From: Isoetes taiwanensis
Lineage: Eukaryota; Streptophyta; Lycopodiopsida; Isoetales; Isoetaceae
Reading direction: 5' to 3'
Assembly: GCA_021234155.1 (NCBI GenBank)
Contig: JAJEKV010000063.1
Location: forward strand, 1,768,947 to 1,832,946
DNA: 64,000 bases
The notes beneath the pieces were generated by a model. It made no database searches, was not told the DNA's origin, and was given only the letters and a program-made list of their open reading frames with translations. Positions 35,298 through 46,200 of the stretch are shown here, piece after piece. Made by a program: the position numbers and the translations under genes. The stretch's first letter is position 1; every line of letters begins with the position of its first letter.

Positions 35298-36250
35298 CAC
35301 ATGGCATGTTTAAGCCACCTTGGCATTTTTGAGCCACCTTGGCATGTTGGAGCATAGGTGGCATGTTGGAGCCACCTTGGCATGTTTGAGCCACCTTGGC
35401 ATGTTCGGGGGAGCCTAGGTGGCATGTCCGCGCCTAGGTGGCATCACCTTGGCATGTTGGAGCCTAGGTGGCATCACATGCCAAGGTGGCTCAAACATGC
35501 CACATGGGCTACAACATGCCACCTAGGCTCCAATAACATGCCAATGTGGCTCCAACATGCCACCTAGGCTCAAACATGTCAAGGTGGCTCAAACATGCCA
35601 TCGAGGCCCCAACATGCCAAGGTGGCTCAAACATGCCACGTGGGCTCCAACATGCCACCTAGGCTCAAACATGCCACCTAGGCTCCAACATGCCACCTAG
35701 GCCCCAACATGCCAAGGTGGCTCAAACATGCCAAGGTGGCTCCAACATGCCACGTGGGCTCCAACATGCCAAGGTGGCTCAAACATGCCACGTAGGCTCC
35801 AACATGCCAAGGTGGCTCAAACATGCCGTGGGCTCCAACATGCCAAGGTGGCTCTAACATGCCACCTAGGCTCGAACATGCCAAGGTGGCTCAAATATGC
35901 CACCACGGGCTCACCTAGGCTCCAACATGTCAATTTGGTTCACCCACGCGGGCTCCAACGTGCCATCTAGGCTCCAACATGCCAAGGTGGCTCAAACATG
36001 CCACCTAGGCTCAAAAATGCCAAGGTGGTTCCAACATGCCATCTAGTGGCTCAAGCATGCCACCTAGGCTCAAGCACGCCACCCTAGGCACTCCCGCATG
36101 GCATGTTTGAGCACCTTGGGTGGCATGTTGGAGCCTAGGTGGCATGTTTCAACCACCTTAGCATGTTGGAGCCCACGCGGGTAGTTTGAGCCACCTTGGC
36201 ATGTTGGAGCCTAGGTGGCATGTTTGAGCCAGCGTGACATGGGCTAGTTT
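35298..36250. repeat. 19-bp minisatellite array 2 with orientation switches
   Basis: Same 19-mer family as array 1. Units run minus (35298 to about 35475), plus (about 35475-36090), then minus again (about 36095-36250). A few more minus-like units resume at 36511-36550 beyond a nested inverted-repeat element. Confidence 0.9.
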
Positions 36251-36259
36251 GAATAATCG

Positions 36260-36515
36260 CCCCCCCTCTTTGTAGTATCCGGCTGTGGCAAAACATTGAA
36301 GTAGATGTCCCCACACACCCCTCGAAAGCCTATCCGGGCCTTTGCCGCCGATTTAGTACGGTAAAAAAAAATACCAAAAATCTAGTACGGTTTGTCTTAT
36401 CTCATGGCGATGAAGTTGGGGGGTCGATAGGTTCAAAGGGGGGCGGATTAGTTCAATGGAGGGGGCTGGATAATACAAAGCTTTCGGGCCGGATATTATT
36501 ACAAAGAGAGGGGGC
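36260..36515. mobile_element. Small inverted-repeat element (MITE-like) inside the minisatellite
   Basis: Left end CCCCCCCTCTTTGTAGTATC then CGG; the reverse complement of the right end is GCCCCCTCTCTTTGTAATAA then TATCCGG. About 255 bp, no coding capacity, flanked on both sides by minisatellite sequence. It contains G-run repeats (GGGGGG spaced by about 25 bp) and an inner TAGTACGG pair. The target duplication is not resolvable in the repeat background. Confidence 0.55.
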
Positions 36516-36774
36516 ATGTTGGAGCCAACCGGGTAGCATGGTGAATCCTAGGGGCACAACATTTGAATTATAAAAATAAGATATGAATTAAACCATTAAA
36601 AATATTTCATTAATCAAGATGCATGTGGAGATCTTGATCCCGCCCTATTATGTTATTGGCCCTTAAAAACGGCGGTACGCGATTGATGACGCGATCAAGC
36701 GGCCAAGATGCTGATCCGGTCCTCTACCCTCATTGGCCCGCCTCGAGGTTCCTTGTGTTTTTCGTTTCCCTCCC

Positions 36775-36925
36775 TTGGCCATGGCGATGGCAGAGGTCCT
36801 AGGCTATGGCAATGCTCCCGCTTTGCATTGGCTATGGCGATGCTCCATGCATTGGCTATGGCGATGCTCTGGAGTTCTATGCTATGGCGATGGCGGAGCT
36901 CCTTGGCTATGGCAATGTGCCCCTC
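36775..36925 (+). repeat. Short tandem repeat of GGCTATGGCGATGCTCC type
   Basis: Six or so imperfect copies of (TT)GGCTATGGCRATG spaced by about 27-30 bp. Local open frames arise from the repeat. No gene recognised. Confidence 0.75.
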
Positions 36926-38945
36926 AGATCTTTCCTTTCTCTCCATTGGCTGTTTCCGATCTTTGGGTTATGGCTTGTAGCGACAGGCGTAGCCGCCTCG
37001 CTTCTTGGGGTTATGGCTTGCGGCGGCGGGGAAGGAGCCACAGAGATAGGTGGTAAAAACAACGGTTTTTGTGTGCGGGATAAATCCCACTCCACAGCTA
37101 AAAGCACGCCTTTTTTTGGGTCCGCCTCTCCGTCGTTATTGAATAGAGAGAGATCGGGTTCTACACCGCTCGATCTTTGCACGCAATTTTGCTTTCGCTG
37201 CCATTTTTTTCAGATCCAAAAGACCGGCTGATCTATTTCTCGGGTTATTCCGGTTTTCTCTTCATTTCAGATCAATAACAATGGAAATTGTTTTATTATC
37301 ATGTCGGATTTAAGGTTTTGAAGTGGCTAAGGCAAAGTGATTGCATTCACAATAGTTGATCAGTCAAAAAAGAACTCTCTTGGCCCGACTCATGCAAGTT
37401 CCCATCGCAATGGTATATTTACTCATTTTCATTCCTCGATTCTTCCTTTTCGTTTTCCCTTTGTTTTTCTTTTCGGATCAAAACACAAGGACTCATTTTC
37501 CCTTTTATTTTCTTTTCGGATCAACCACAAGCTTCTCCTCAACAAACCGCCGCAGCCTACGGATACATCTAAAGCTTGTCCGTCTAAAGGCAAAGAAGCT
37601 TGTTCTGTTTTAAAGGCAACGTAAGCTTGCCCGCCTAAATCCAAAGAAGCTTGTCCGTCCCGCCTGGCTGGTTTTCGGCTGAGCACTATTAACCCTAGAG
37701 CTAGCTAATTCAACCCGAGAGCAAATCCTAGAACCGGAGTATGCATATGCGGATGAAGCGGGAGTCGATTGCTTGCTTCTCTTCCACTACCGAGAAGAAT
37801 TTAAAGAGCTTGCAACCATACCGAAAAATCTGAAAAGGCGTGGTGAATGGTAATGGTGTTGCCTCTCCTGAAGCCCGGGGACATAGCATTGCGTGCTTGA
37901 ACCAAGAGGTTTGATCAAAGCCGATTAGCACATTGTGCTACATTGTATTTAATCTTAACCATTAATTCAATTGTTTTGGACCTTTACCATTGAATGTTTT
38001 AATCTAACGTTGAAATTTAGATTGCAATCTATTATTATGCGTGAATGAGAATCTAGATAACATTGTATATTATGCCTTATGGACTTTTTTGGGTTCGATT
38101 CCCAAAAAGGTTTTCCTTTTTTAAAATAAAAAGAGCAATATAAAGTTCATAATATATTAGCTTTTAAATTGTGGTCTATAGGAATTTTTTTTTTAATGTC
38201 TGCGACGTGTCAACATTTGATTTGTTAGAAGACATATTAAAAACAATACTTTGTTTTTTACGTGTGATAATAATGCTTTTTTATTTCAAAAGTATGCCAC
38301 GTGTCCATATTTGATTAGCAAGAATAATGTTTTTTTTAAAATATAAAATATGTGCGTGTTAATATCTCATTAGTTAAACAACCACATTAGAAACACATAT
38401 TTTTTCTACGTGTAATAATTTTATTTTTTCGTATGTCCTTATTTTAGGAAAACTATAGCTAGATTTCAATAACACATGTAGGGTTTTGTAAATTAAAAAA
38501 AGGCCATACGTGATTTTTTTTTTAATTTTGCAAAAACAACACTTGAAACAACATGTCCACATCGCGAAAAAGAACACTTGAAAACATCAATTTTCTATTT
38601 CCTATGTGTTTTTTTTCTTTGTAGTGTTTTATTTCTACTGTTGTAATTTAGTTTTTCAGGTGTAGTAAAATTAAAACCTACACGTGCTATTTTAAAGATA
38701 AACAACGTATGGTTCCGCCAAAAAACAACAGTGAAGGAAAAAAGTACACGTTGACAAAAATTCACAAAAACCATGTCAATTTTTTCTACGCGTGGATTTT
38801 TCTGCCAAGAGACCACTGTCTCTTTGTGCAAATCCGGATAAACAGGCCACGTGGACTTTTGGGGCCATTTTGGTGTTGTTTTTGGCATAAAACAACACTT
38901 CCGTACAACTAAAAAACAACTGTGGACCAAAAATTGGGGTCAGTG
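36926..38945 (+). other. Gene-free AT-rich region
   Basis: Nothing recognisable as a gene or RNA. It contains three imperfect copies of an AAGCTTGTCCGTCTAAAGGC-type unit at about 37570-37660 and many poly(T)/poly(A) runs from 38.1 to 38.9 kb. Confidence 0.5.
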
Positions 38946-41137
38946 TGGAATGCCCAGAAGCCTAGTTGCCTTCCCATGAGAAAGAACCTTCCATGGAAAT
39001 GCAACCACAAAAGATGGCACCATAGAGTCTAGGGCCCACCAGGCAGTACACTTTTGCCATCTCACAAAGATCCAGAAGCCAAAGAGAAACTGTCCAACAA
39101 GGAAATGGCATTCTGCAAATTCTGCTCATCAGCCATTACGAACAAGAAAGTTGCCCTTTATCAAACCATTTGATTATGATCCACCGGCCAAATCTGTCAA
39201 CTTGAGTAAATGACACTGCAATACTCCTCCTCCATGATGTAAGGACACCAACCTTTACCGAGTCTAAGGCTACCACAAGAACATTGTACTACCTATTGAT
39301 TACCGCAGCAACTTTGTAGGCATCATCTTTCTTGCATTTATGCTCTTGAAAACGTGTGAAGTCTGAGTCCCACCTAGCCAACGCCATGGACGACCTGCTC
39401 CTTTTAGTAGGGGAAGAGGCAACCCCCCGCACATTCTAGGAGATTAACTTCATTGATCAGGTGGATGTAGAAGATGCTCTAAGCCCATATCAACATGTAT
39501 ATGAGACTCAATATCCACTTGATGAGCCCAATGTAGCTGCGATGCTATTGGACACGTAGTAACATTGGTGAGGAGTGGTGGTTCAACAGGGTTAGGAGAC
39601 GCAGATGTAAAGGGCTGCTGTGCAAAGCTATTCCTCCTCCGTGCATCTTTTTTCATGCGAGCAATGGACCATTCTTCTTCAATGCACTCTTGCTTGTGTG
39701 CAATCATGTCCAGCCTTTCTTGCTGGTCAGAAGAAAGACAATTATCGGCTGCGGGGAGTGTGCCAATGGCTAGGGCAGAAGACGAAGAAGGGGTGACAGC
39801 AAGGACAGGTCCAGGAGCGGTTGGAGTAGGGATGGCAGCAGGAGAAGAATAAGTAGGGGAGACAGAAGCAAGAGGAGGGACAGGAATGGACGGTCTCTGC
39901 ACACGATAGGTAGAGAAGGCCTCAACATCAGGAAACATATTGGCAAGCTCTAGCCCGTTAAGCAAAGATATTTTATATTTAAAAAAGAGTGGACCACTTT
40001 TAACAACCACATACTTTGGGAGGGAAGCCTCAGCAAGAAGGGAAACACAAATACGAGGACTATTAGCAATAAAATGAGCAAGGTGCAACCCTAATCCATT
40101 GGCAATGGAGACCAAGAAGTCTGGAACCTGCAACTCAATTAGGAAGTTCTCAAATGCAAACCAGGAGGGTATACGGCGTACACCAGACTTATTAGGAAGA
40201 AAACTAGGGGCGTATACCTGATACAAAAGATAATGCCCCCACAAAGGATGCATGCCCCCACAAAGGATGCACTCCACATTCCACTAGTTTATCAACAGCA
40301 ATAGGCGACCTGAACATCACTAAGAAATAATTTTTTTGCTTATCCAAAACTTTCAAGGACTCATCGGAGGCAATCCCAACTTTTGCAGATGTTGCTTCAA
40401 CCAAAATCCAATCCTGGGAGATCAAGGAACTGGCCAGTGAAATGACACACCACCGCATAGGACACTATATTGTGTAGACTTTGCAAGTGGACGCTATGAT
40501 CTATCTCCACAACCGAGACACCAGCCTAAGTGAAGGCACTAAAACACACCTCTGCTTCATAGAACACGTTATCAGGAGACAGTTGAACATCCATTCGATC
40601 TTCACGACCCTGCATCTCTTTCATATATGCAGACACCTCTCTTTTGTTATTCTCCATCATAAGGGACACCACAATAGCAACACGAGCAGAACGCACACCA
40701 GATGTCATGTCTCGCTTAATCCAATCACTGAAGCGCGTTTGTGAGACTCGACCAACAGTGTTAGGAGCAGACCAGGGAGCGGAGGGAAGAGTAGGAGATG
40801 TTAAGAGGCCTGAAGAGGATGGGGGGCAAGAGATGAAGGAGTTGGGGCAGAGGTAGAGGGAGGAGGTAGAGAGGCAGAAGCAGAAGAAGTACATGCCATA
40901 GAGAGAGGAGGAAATTGCAAATTCATAAAGATAGGGGCATATGCGGTGGATTGAGACAAGAATTAGAAGGTAGCACTGGAGAGATCCAAAGAAATTCCAT
41001 ATCACTCGAATTTTGTTTTCAACATGGTATCTGCAGATTCCATACCATGCTCTTGAAGCAAGCAACAATGCATATCGGTGATGGTGACCATGGAGGCCGA
41101 AATGGACTGAAGCAGCAAGAAAACCACCTGATGCCAT
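38946..41137 (-). mobile_element. L1-type LINE, ORF1 and start of ORF2
   Basis: A 275-residue minus-strand frame (40277-39450) plus an upstream frame (40458-40204, with QKNYFLVMFRSPIAVDKLVE) resemble plant L1 ORF1: a DUF4283-like core (SIANGLGLHLAHFI, RICVSLLAEASLPKYVVVKS) then a Pro/Ser/Ala-rich tail. Below it, 39430-39050 reads as pieces of an endonuclease start (VLTSWRRSIAVSFTQVDRFG). Frames are broken. A 19-bp tandem duplication (TGCCCCCACAAAGGATGCA, about 40230-40268) splits the ORF1 reading. RT is absent. Confidence 0.6.
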
Positions 41138-41285
41138 ACTTCGTTGGAAAGCTCACTGCACATGCTTCCAACCACCAAGAAGCGCATGAAACTGACACCC
41201 TAAGAGGGAGATATCTCAGACTGAAGCAGCACCAAAACCCTAGCCTGTGGGCTGCGCCATCCAAAGGGCCTCCATTGTTGTTGGG

Positions 41286-41724
41286 TTTTTTTTTTTTGTA
41301 GGAACGACATAAGTATTATATTACATGTAAAGATACATAGTAATACAAAAATCCAGAGAAGATCTCTGATATAAGGCCATGACACAGTCAATTTGGCCTA
41401 TCACTCCATAAGGAGGAAAAGTCTTAATAGAAAACAACCACAGTTATATACTTAGGAAAAAGACTATAAATACGGGAGCTTCAAAATACTATAAAGTCTG
41501 CAAATTTCATATCTATAATTCGATTGCTGCATTACTGATCCAGGACCCCATCCAGGTTAATTATAGCAAACGCATCTCCTGTATGCAAAAACAACAGCTC
41601 ATCAAGTTCCGCAGGCCCATATATAGAGGAATCCAGGATGTGCAGTATCCATGAATCTCAAGCAGCCTCACAAATACCAAGCTTTTCTTCAAAGTACTGT
41701 TTGAGCTCAGATTTGAACTGCCAA
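41286..41724 (-). mobile_element. Probable truncated poly(A) retroposed sequence
   Basis: A T-run at 41286-41297 followed by AATAC/TATTA-rich sequence resembles the 3' end of a minus-strand LINE or retroposon, as at 28.12 kb. No coding signal. It ends where the second LTR element begins. Confidence 0.35.
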
Positions 41725-42596
41725 TGCTATGATGTGATTCAGCACCAAATAACGAGTATGATGGTGAATAGGGGTGGGGTCTTGTCTAGCGTGGCTACAG
41801 GACTCCTATAGTGTGCTATGCTTATAGCCGGCCACTGAGAGGCTGGGTATGGGTCTGACACTCCCTGGGTCCCAGGTGACGTGACTAATGCCTAGCCCTG
41901 GACTCGAACGGGCAGGTGAGCCATCCTTTAGATTTAGGGGAGTAAGTCGGGTATGGATGCGGGAGTCACTGATGTGGCACATGTTCTCTAGCACACCCAG
42001 GGATCCATCATGCTCGGGGAGGGGACGCCTCTCTGACCTGCCTCATCAAACCGGGGAGATGTAACCCGGAGTAGTTGCATAGGGTGATTCCCTGGGATTG
42101 CATCTCCGGAAGGCTACAATCATGCCATAGCATGTTTCAGCCTATCTGCAAAGTGTGTGCAGGAGGGGCAGATGGAGTGGACTACCCTAGCCATTGTTCT
42201 ATGCTAGCCAACGCCATGTTATACCTCTGTCTGTTGTTATCCGGAGGCCTTGACCGTCAGTCGACCCCCTTGAGTCTGAGCCTGGGGTAGAAGCCTTATT
42301 TATGGTGCATTTCCTTTGTTATGTTGGTATTTTGTTGTATTCGTATTGATGACGATGGGCCACTCTTCGTGATGATTGTTGCCAGGTGCTAACATGTACG
42401 TATGCTTCCGCTATATAGAATTCCCATAGAAGACGTGGGACGAATGACACCTCCGTGTCCTTCACCCAAACACTTGCCCATCACAAGTGGTCCGAGTCAG
42501 ACGGAGGGCCTGTCTATGGTGGAGTAGTCGCCATGGAAGAGGGGATTTCCCGTATTTATACGATGGGAGCATCGTATAGGTTCGGGGAGCGTCACA
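41725..42596 (+). repeat. 5' LTR portion of the second LTR element
   Basis: Matches 52897-53465, 57146-57217 and 62453-62687 once the two nested DNA transposons are set aside. It contains CGATGGGAGCATCGTATAGG near the 3' end and terminates GGGGAGCGTCACA. Confidence 0.85.
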
Positions 42597-42597
42597 A

Positions 42598-42609
42598 TGG
42601 TATCAGAGC
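42598..42609 (+). promoter_or_regulatory. Primer-binding site (initiator Met-tRNA)
   Basis: TGGTATCAGAGC, the complement of the 3' end of plant initiator Met-tRNA, begins one base after the LTR end. Confidence 0.9.
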
Positions 42610-43034
42610 ATGATCTTGGTAGACCAGATCATAGCACTGGCCATGTCTAACTCATTAGACGGTTTAGATAGTAGGGGACCTCCAATGAGTTTTGGCCTAA
42701 GTATGTGAGGAATGAGCAAGATAAAAATTAAAAAAATTCAAAATATTAAAATGAAGTTATGTTGCGTTTTCGGCAGAATGCAGTCCCTTTCTTCCAGAGG
42801 CCATAACTTTCTCTAGGAAACTCGGATTGTGGCAATTTTTATTACATTGCATCTGGAATACCCTAATTAGCTTAGGACACCTTTCAACCGAGTCAATAGC
42901 ATCACCAGATGGCACAAAACTCTAAATCGGCGCACTTGCCCAAACATCGATTTCTTTTTTGATTCTAAACTCAAAAAAATCCAAGTGTGCCAGTTTGACC
43001 GTTGACCCAAAAAGAAAAGGAGCTTTTTTTCTGC

Positions 43035-43268
43035 TTGTGTTTTAAACTTGCGCCCTCCTAATTCCAATGTTAGATCCTTACCACCATGCCAACTTTTCTT
43101 TTATGCAATATTTATTATTTTATATATTTGTTATACATATTGTGTGCTCTATTTCTAGACCAACTCTTTTTAAAAGAGAGAGGCATATAACGGGATTGAG
43201 CCCCCGACCTCCTGTGCCCAAGCCAACCCTTTTACCAATGGGCTAAGTCCTTTATCAAGAAATATAGT
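43035..43268 (-). repeat. Two tandem tRNA-like units with A and B box motifs
   Basis: On the minus strand the first unit has TAGCCCATTGG (A box) and GGGGCTCAATCCC (B box). The second has TGGCATGGTGG (A box) and a weaker B box, CAAGTTTAAAAC. The two units align along their length (shared AGGAGG before box B). Neither folds convincingly as a working tRNA. They lie antisense in the leader of the LTR element. Confidence 0.45.
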
Positions 43269-43269
43269 T

Positions 43270-46200
43270 GTTCTTGTTTTATTTATAATGGTTCTGTTTT
43301 CTATTTAAATTAGAAGACTGCCTTCCGTAGACCCATGGTGTGGTGGCAACAACTCCGCCGGACTTGCAATGGCAAGGTGCCCTCACCTCAAGGGTCATTA
43401 TTGGCCCCGGCAAATGGGTTCCCCGACCATAGTATCGCACATTCTCGATGCGGAATGGACGGCGACTCTTCTGAGCGAGATAGCATCTCCTAAGTAGGAT
43501 CCTAATCCGCTCTCCCCTTTGATAAATGTTCGCTCGCAGCAATACCCTAGCAGTACGGAATTCTCCAGTACTGATGTTTAAATATTTTTTCTCTAGTAGA
43601 TGCCTTAGTAGCAAAATTCTTTCAACCCTGCCTTCGTTTAATCTCTAGTACCTTCATCTGCTTTGAATACTATTTCATTCGACTTCACATATCAGGAGCT
43701 AAGTAGCACTATGAACCAACCATACCTAATGCTGTTTCTTTTAGTCTCTAAGCCTTGACCGCCTTACTTCTCAGAGAATAGACTTCTCTTGAGCCAACCA
43801 ACTAGACACTGCCATGCAGCAACCCTCTAGGGCTTGGGTTTGTAAATTGTACCATCACCCTTCATTACCTTCTTTATGTCACGACACATACTCTGTAATA
43901 TATAGTAATTGCTTGAGTTCGAACTTCCATAGCTATGTCAGCATCTCACTCGAATCTATCTAGAGCATAAACCTTGGTACCAGTTTGTACCACTCTTCAC
44001 CGCCTATATCCCAGTAATTATATACCTGCATCACATGCCTGTCAACTTGCGAGGGCCAAACCTCTTTTCAAGTTTTTCTACCCTAACACTTGAAGGTATG
44101 CCACCATTCTTGACTCATCAACACCTTCAAGAATACCTAAATTTGATTAGGGCAAACTCCTTCCAACCATTACTTTAGTGTCACAGGATCACTAAGTTCC
44201 ATGAATAATCTACCTATCTTAGGGAATTAGAACAATAGTCCCAAATGTTAGTACCAATCTGGCACCCTTCTACAGTGACTTCTTCTACTCTTAGGGTCCT
44301 TGTAAAATTATTGTTCGCCATGTTATCCTAGAAATTGAAATCCTTTTATCCGTAAGGCCCCTATTTAAGTCTTCAATGGTTTTTCAAAATCCCCTGCTGC
44401 CTTTCCACCCGGTAGCCCCATGTAATGAATAATAGTCTATTAATTTTGTCTTTTGCTTTGCTACCTTCTTGCGACTATCATTGATCTCCTTCACCCTGGC
44501 CTTGAAACATTTCTTACTTCCAATGCTGCTTATCACCTGTATGCTTGATATAATAATATATATAAATTCTTCGTCCGTAGGATCACTAATTAATCTAACC
44601 TTTCAGATCTTCTTTCATCCTCTTGTTATCTTCTAAATTACCGCTATATACTGTATGATCCATAAGAGTCTTTGTTCCAAGGTTACAATTAGGCACTCAA
44701 ATTCTTCTATGATTTTTACCCCACATATCATTGGAACCCTATGCTTAAGCACCCTCATAGATCTTTGAATTGTTGTTTCTTCCATTTTTATATACCGATG
44801 TCATGCCACTGTTGTGCCATCACAAGCAACTTGGCATCCGCATATACGCCACACTCATGCCCTGTTTTCAAGAGTGAACCTCTTAAGTGTCGTTGTTACC
44901 TGTACGTCATCTAATTCATCCCCAAAGTTGTACAGGTAATAACCCTCCCAACCAGGTGGCCTACCCATAGTGAATCATAGTTCTTTATTTTCATCTTCTT
45001 TAATATTTTCTCTACATCCCATTTGGAGGTGAGTCGTCCTCCGTAGGGTCGACCCATTTATTCCTTCAGATATCTTTTAACCCTCTTCTTGGCTTTTAAC
45101 CCACTATTATATGTCGTATGATACAATAGTCTCTGCCTTAAAGGTTGCATCTATATCTTTAAATTTCCCTGTATCTATTTAACCCGCATATCATTGGGGA
45201 TCATCATTTACCGTTGTTATCCACCTTAGAACTATTAGATATTATGTCCATCTGTGTTGTCGTGATGTTCTGATTTAGAGAGTGAGCCTTTGTGAAATTT
45301 GTAAGTTACCTAGACTCATCATGGCGCCTGCCTTGCATTTTCTAATTCTATCTAAACCCCCACGTCTGTTATTCTCTAGATAGTTAATTTCCTGCCACCC
45401 CGGCTTGCATTGATGTTCTAGCTCTAGACGTTTAAAATTATAACTCTATGTAACCCATTGACTTCGACTCTTCCATGTCCAAGCAGGCATCATGTTGGAT
45501 ATCTACCGTTCCATGTCTCCACAACCACATTTGATTTACATCAGATAACTGTTATTCGTCACCCAACCAGGAATTGTACTATCGTACTATTCAACCCCAT
45601 CATCTTGAGCTTTATTCTATTGCCCGTTGACATTTATCTCAAGTGCCAACTATAGCATTCTACCTTAACATGCAACAGATTGACTGTTGTTTGCACATTC
45701 CACGCATAATCCAGACACAATACTAGAGCTCCGCTCTAACGTAGCTAAAGTGTAAGCTTGGTAGTTCCTTGAAACAAAACCTATTGCCTATGTACCTTTA
45801 TAATGTCGCTGAGCCACCGACTTTCCAACTGGGCAGTGGCCAACTCTCTGTTGTAAATCTATATGCTGCCTACATTTTGAGAGGATCCTCAGCTACTTCA
45901 ACCATTCCTTTAGTGCCTTATGATACTTCAGTCGTATACATAAACTATGATACCAACCACGGAATTATGCCATAATTCTGAAGTTTACTACTCCAGATGA
46001 GGAGCTTTTCTAAAGGCTCCTTCAGCTAAATATTCTTTGTGTCCCTAATATCAACCATGCTTTGTCACAATTAACCTATTTTTTTTAAGTTATCATGTCA
46101 CCTTCAACTTTTGATCGGTTTCTCCTTGGCTCCCTCATAATGAGATGGAGGCATTAAACCCTCTCGATCTCATAGTAGAAAACCCCTATGACCGAACCTT

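Noticed and set aside
36733-37231. Overlapping plus-strand frames of 90-141 residues
   Set aside because: Driven by the GGCTATGGCGATG tandem repeat. No motif, no splice or stop logic.
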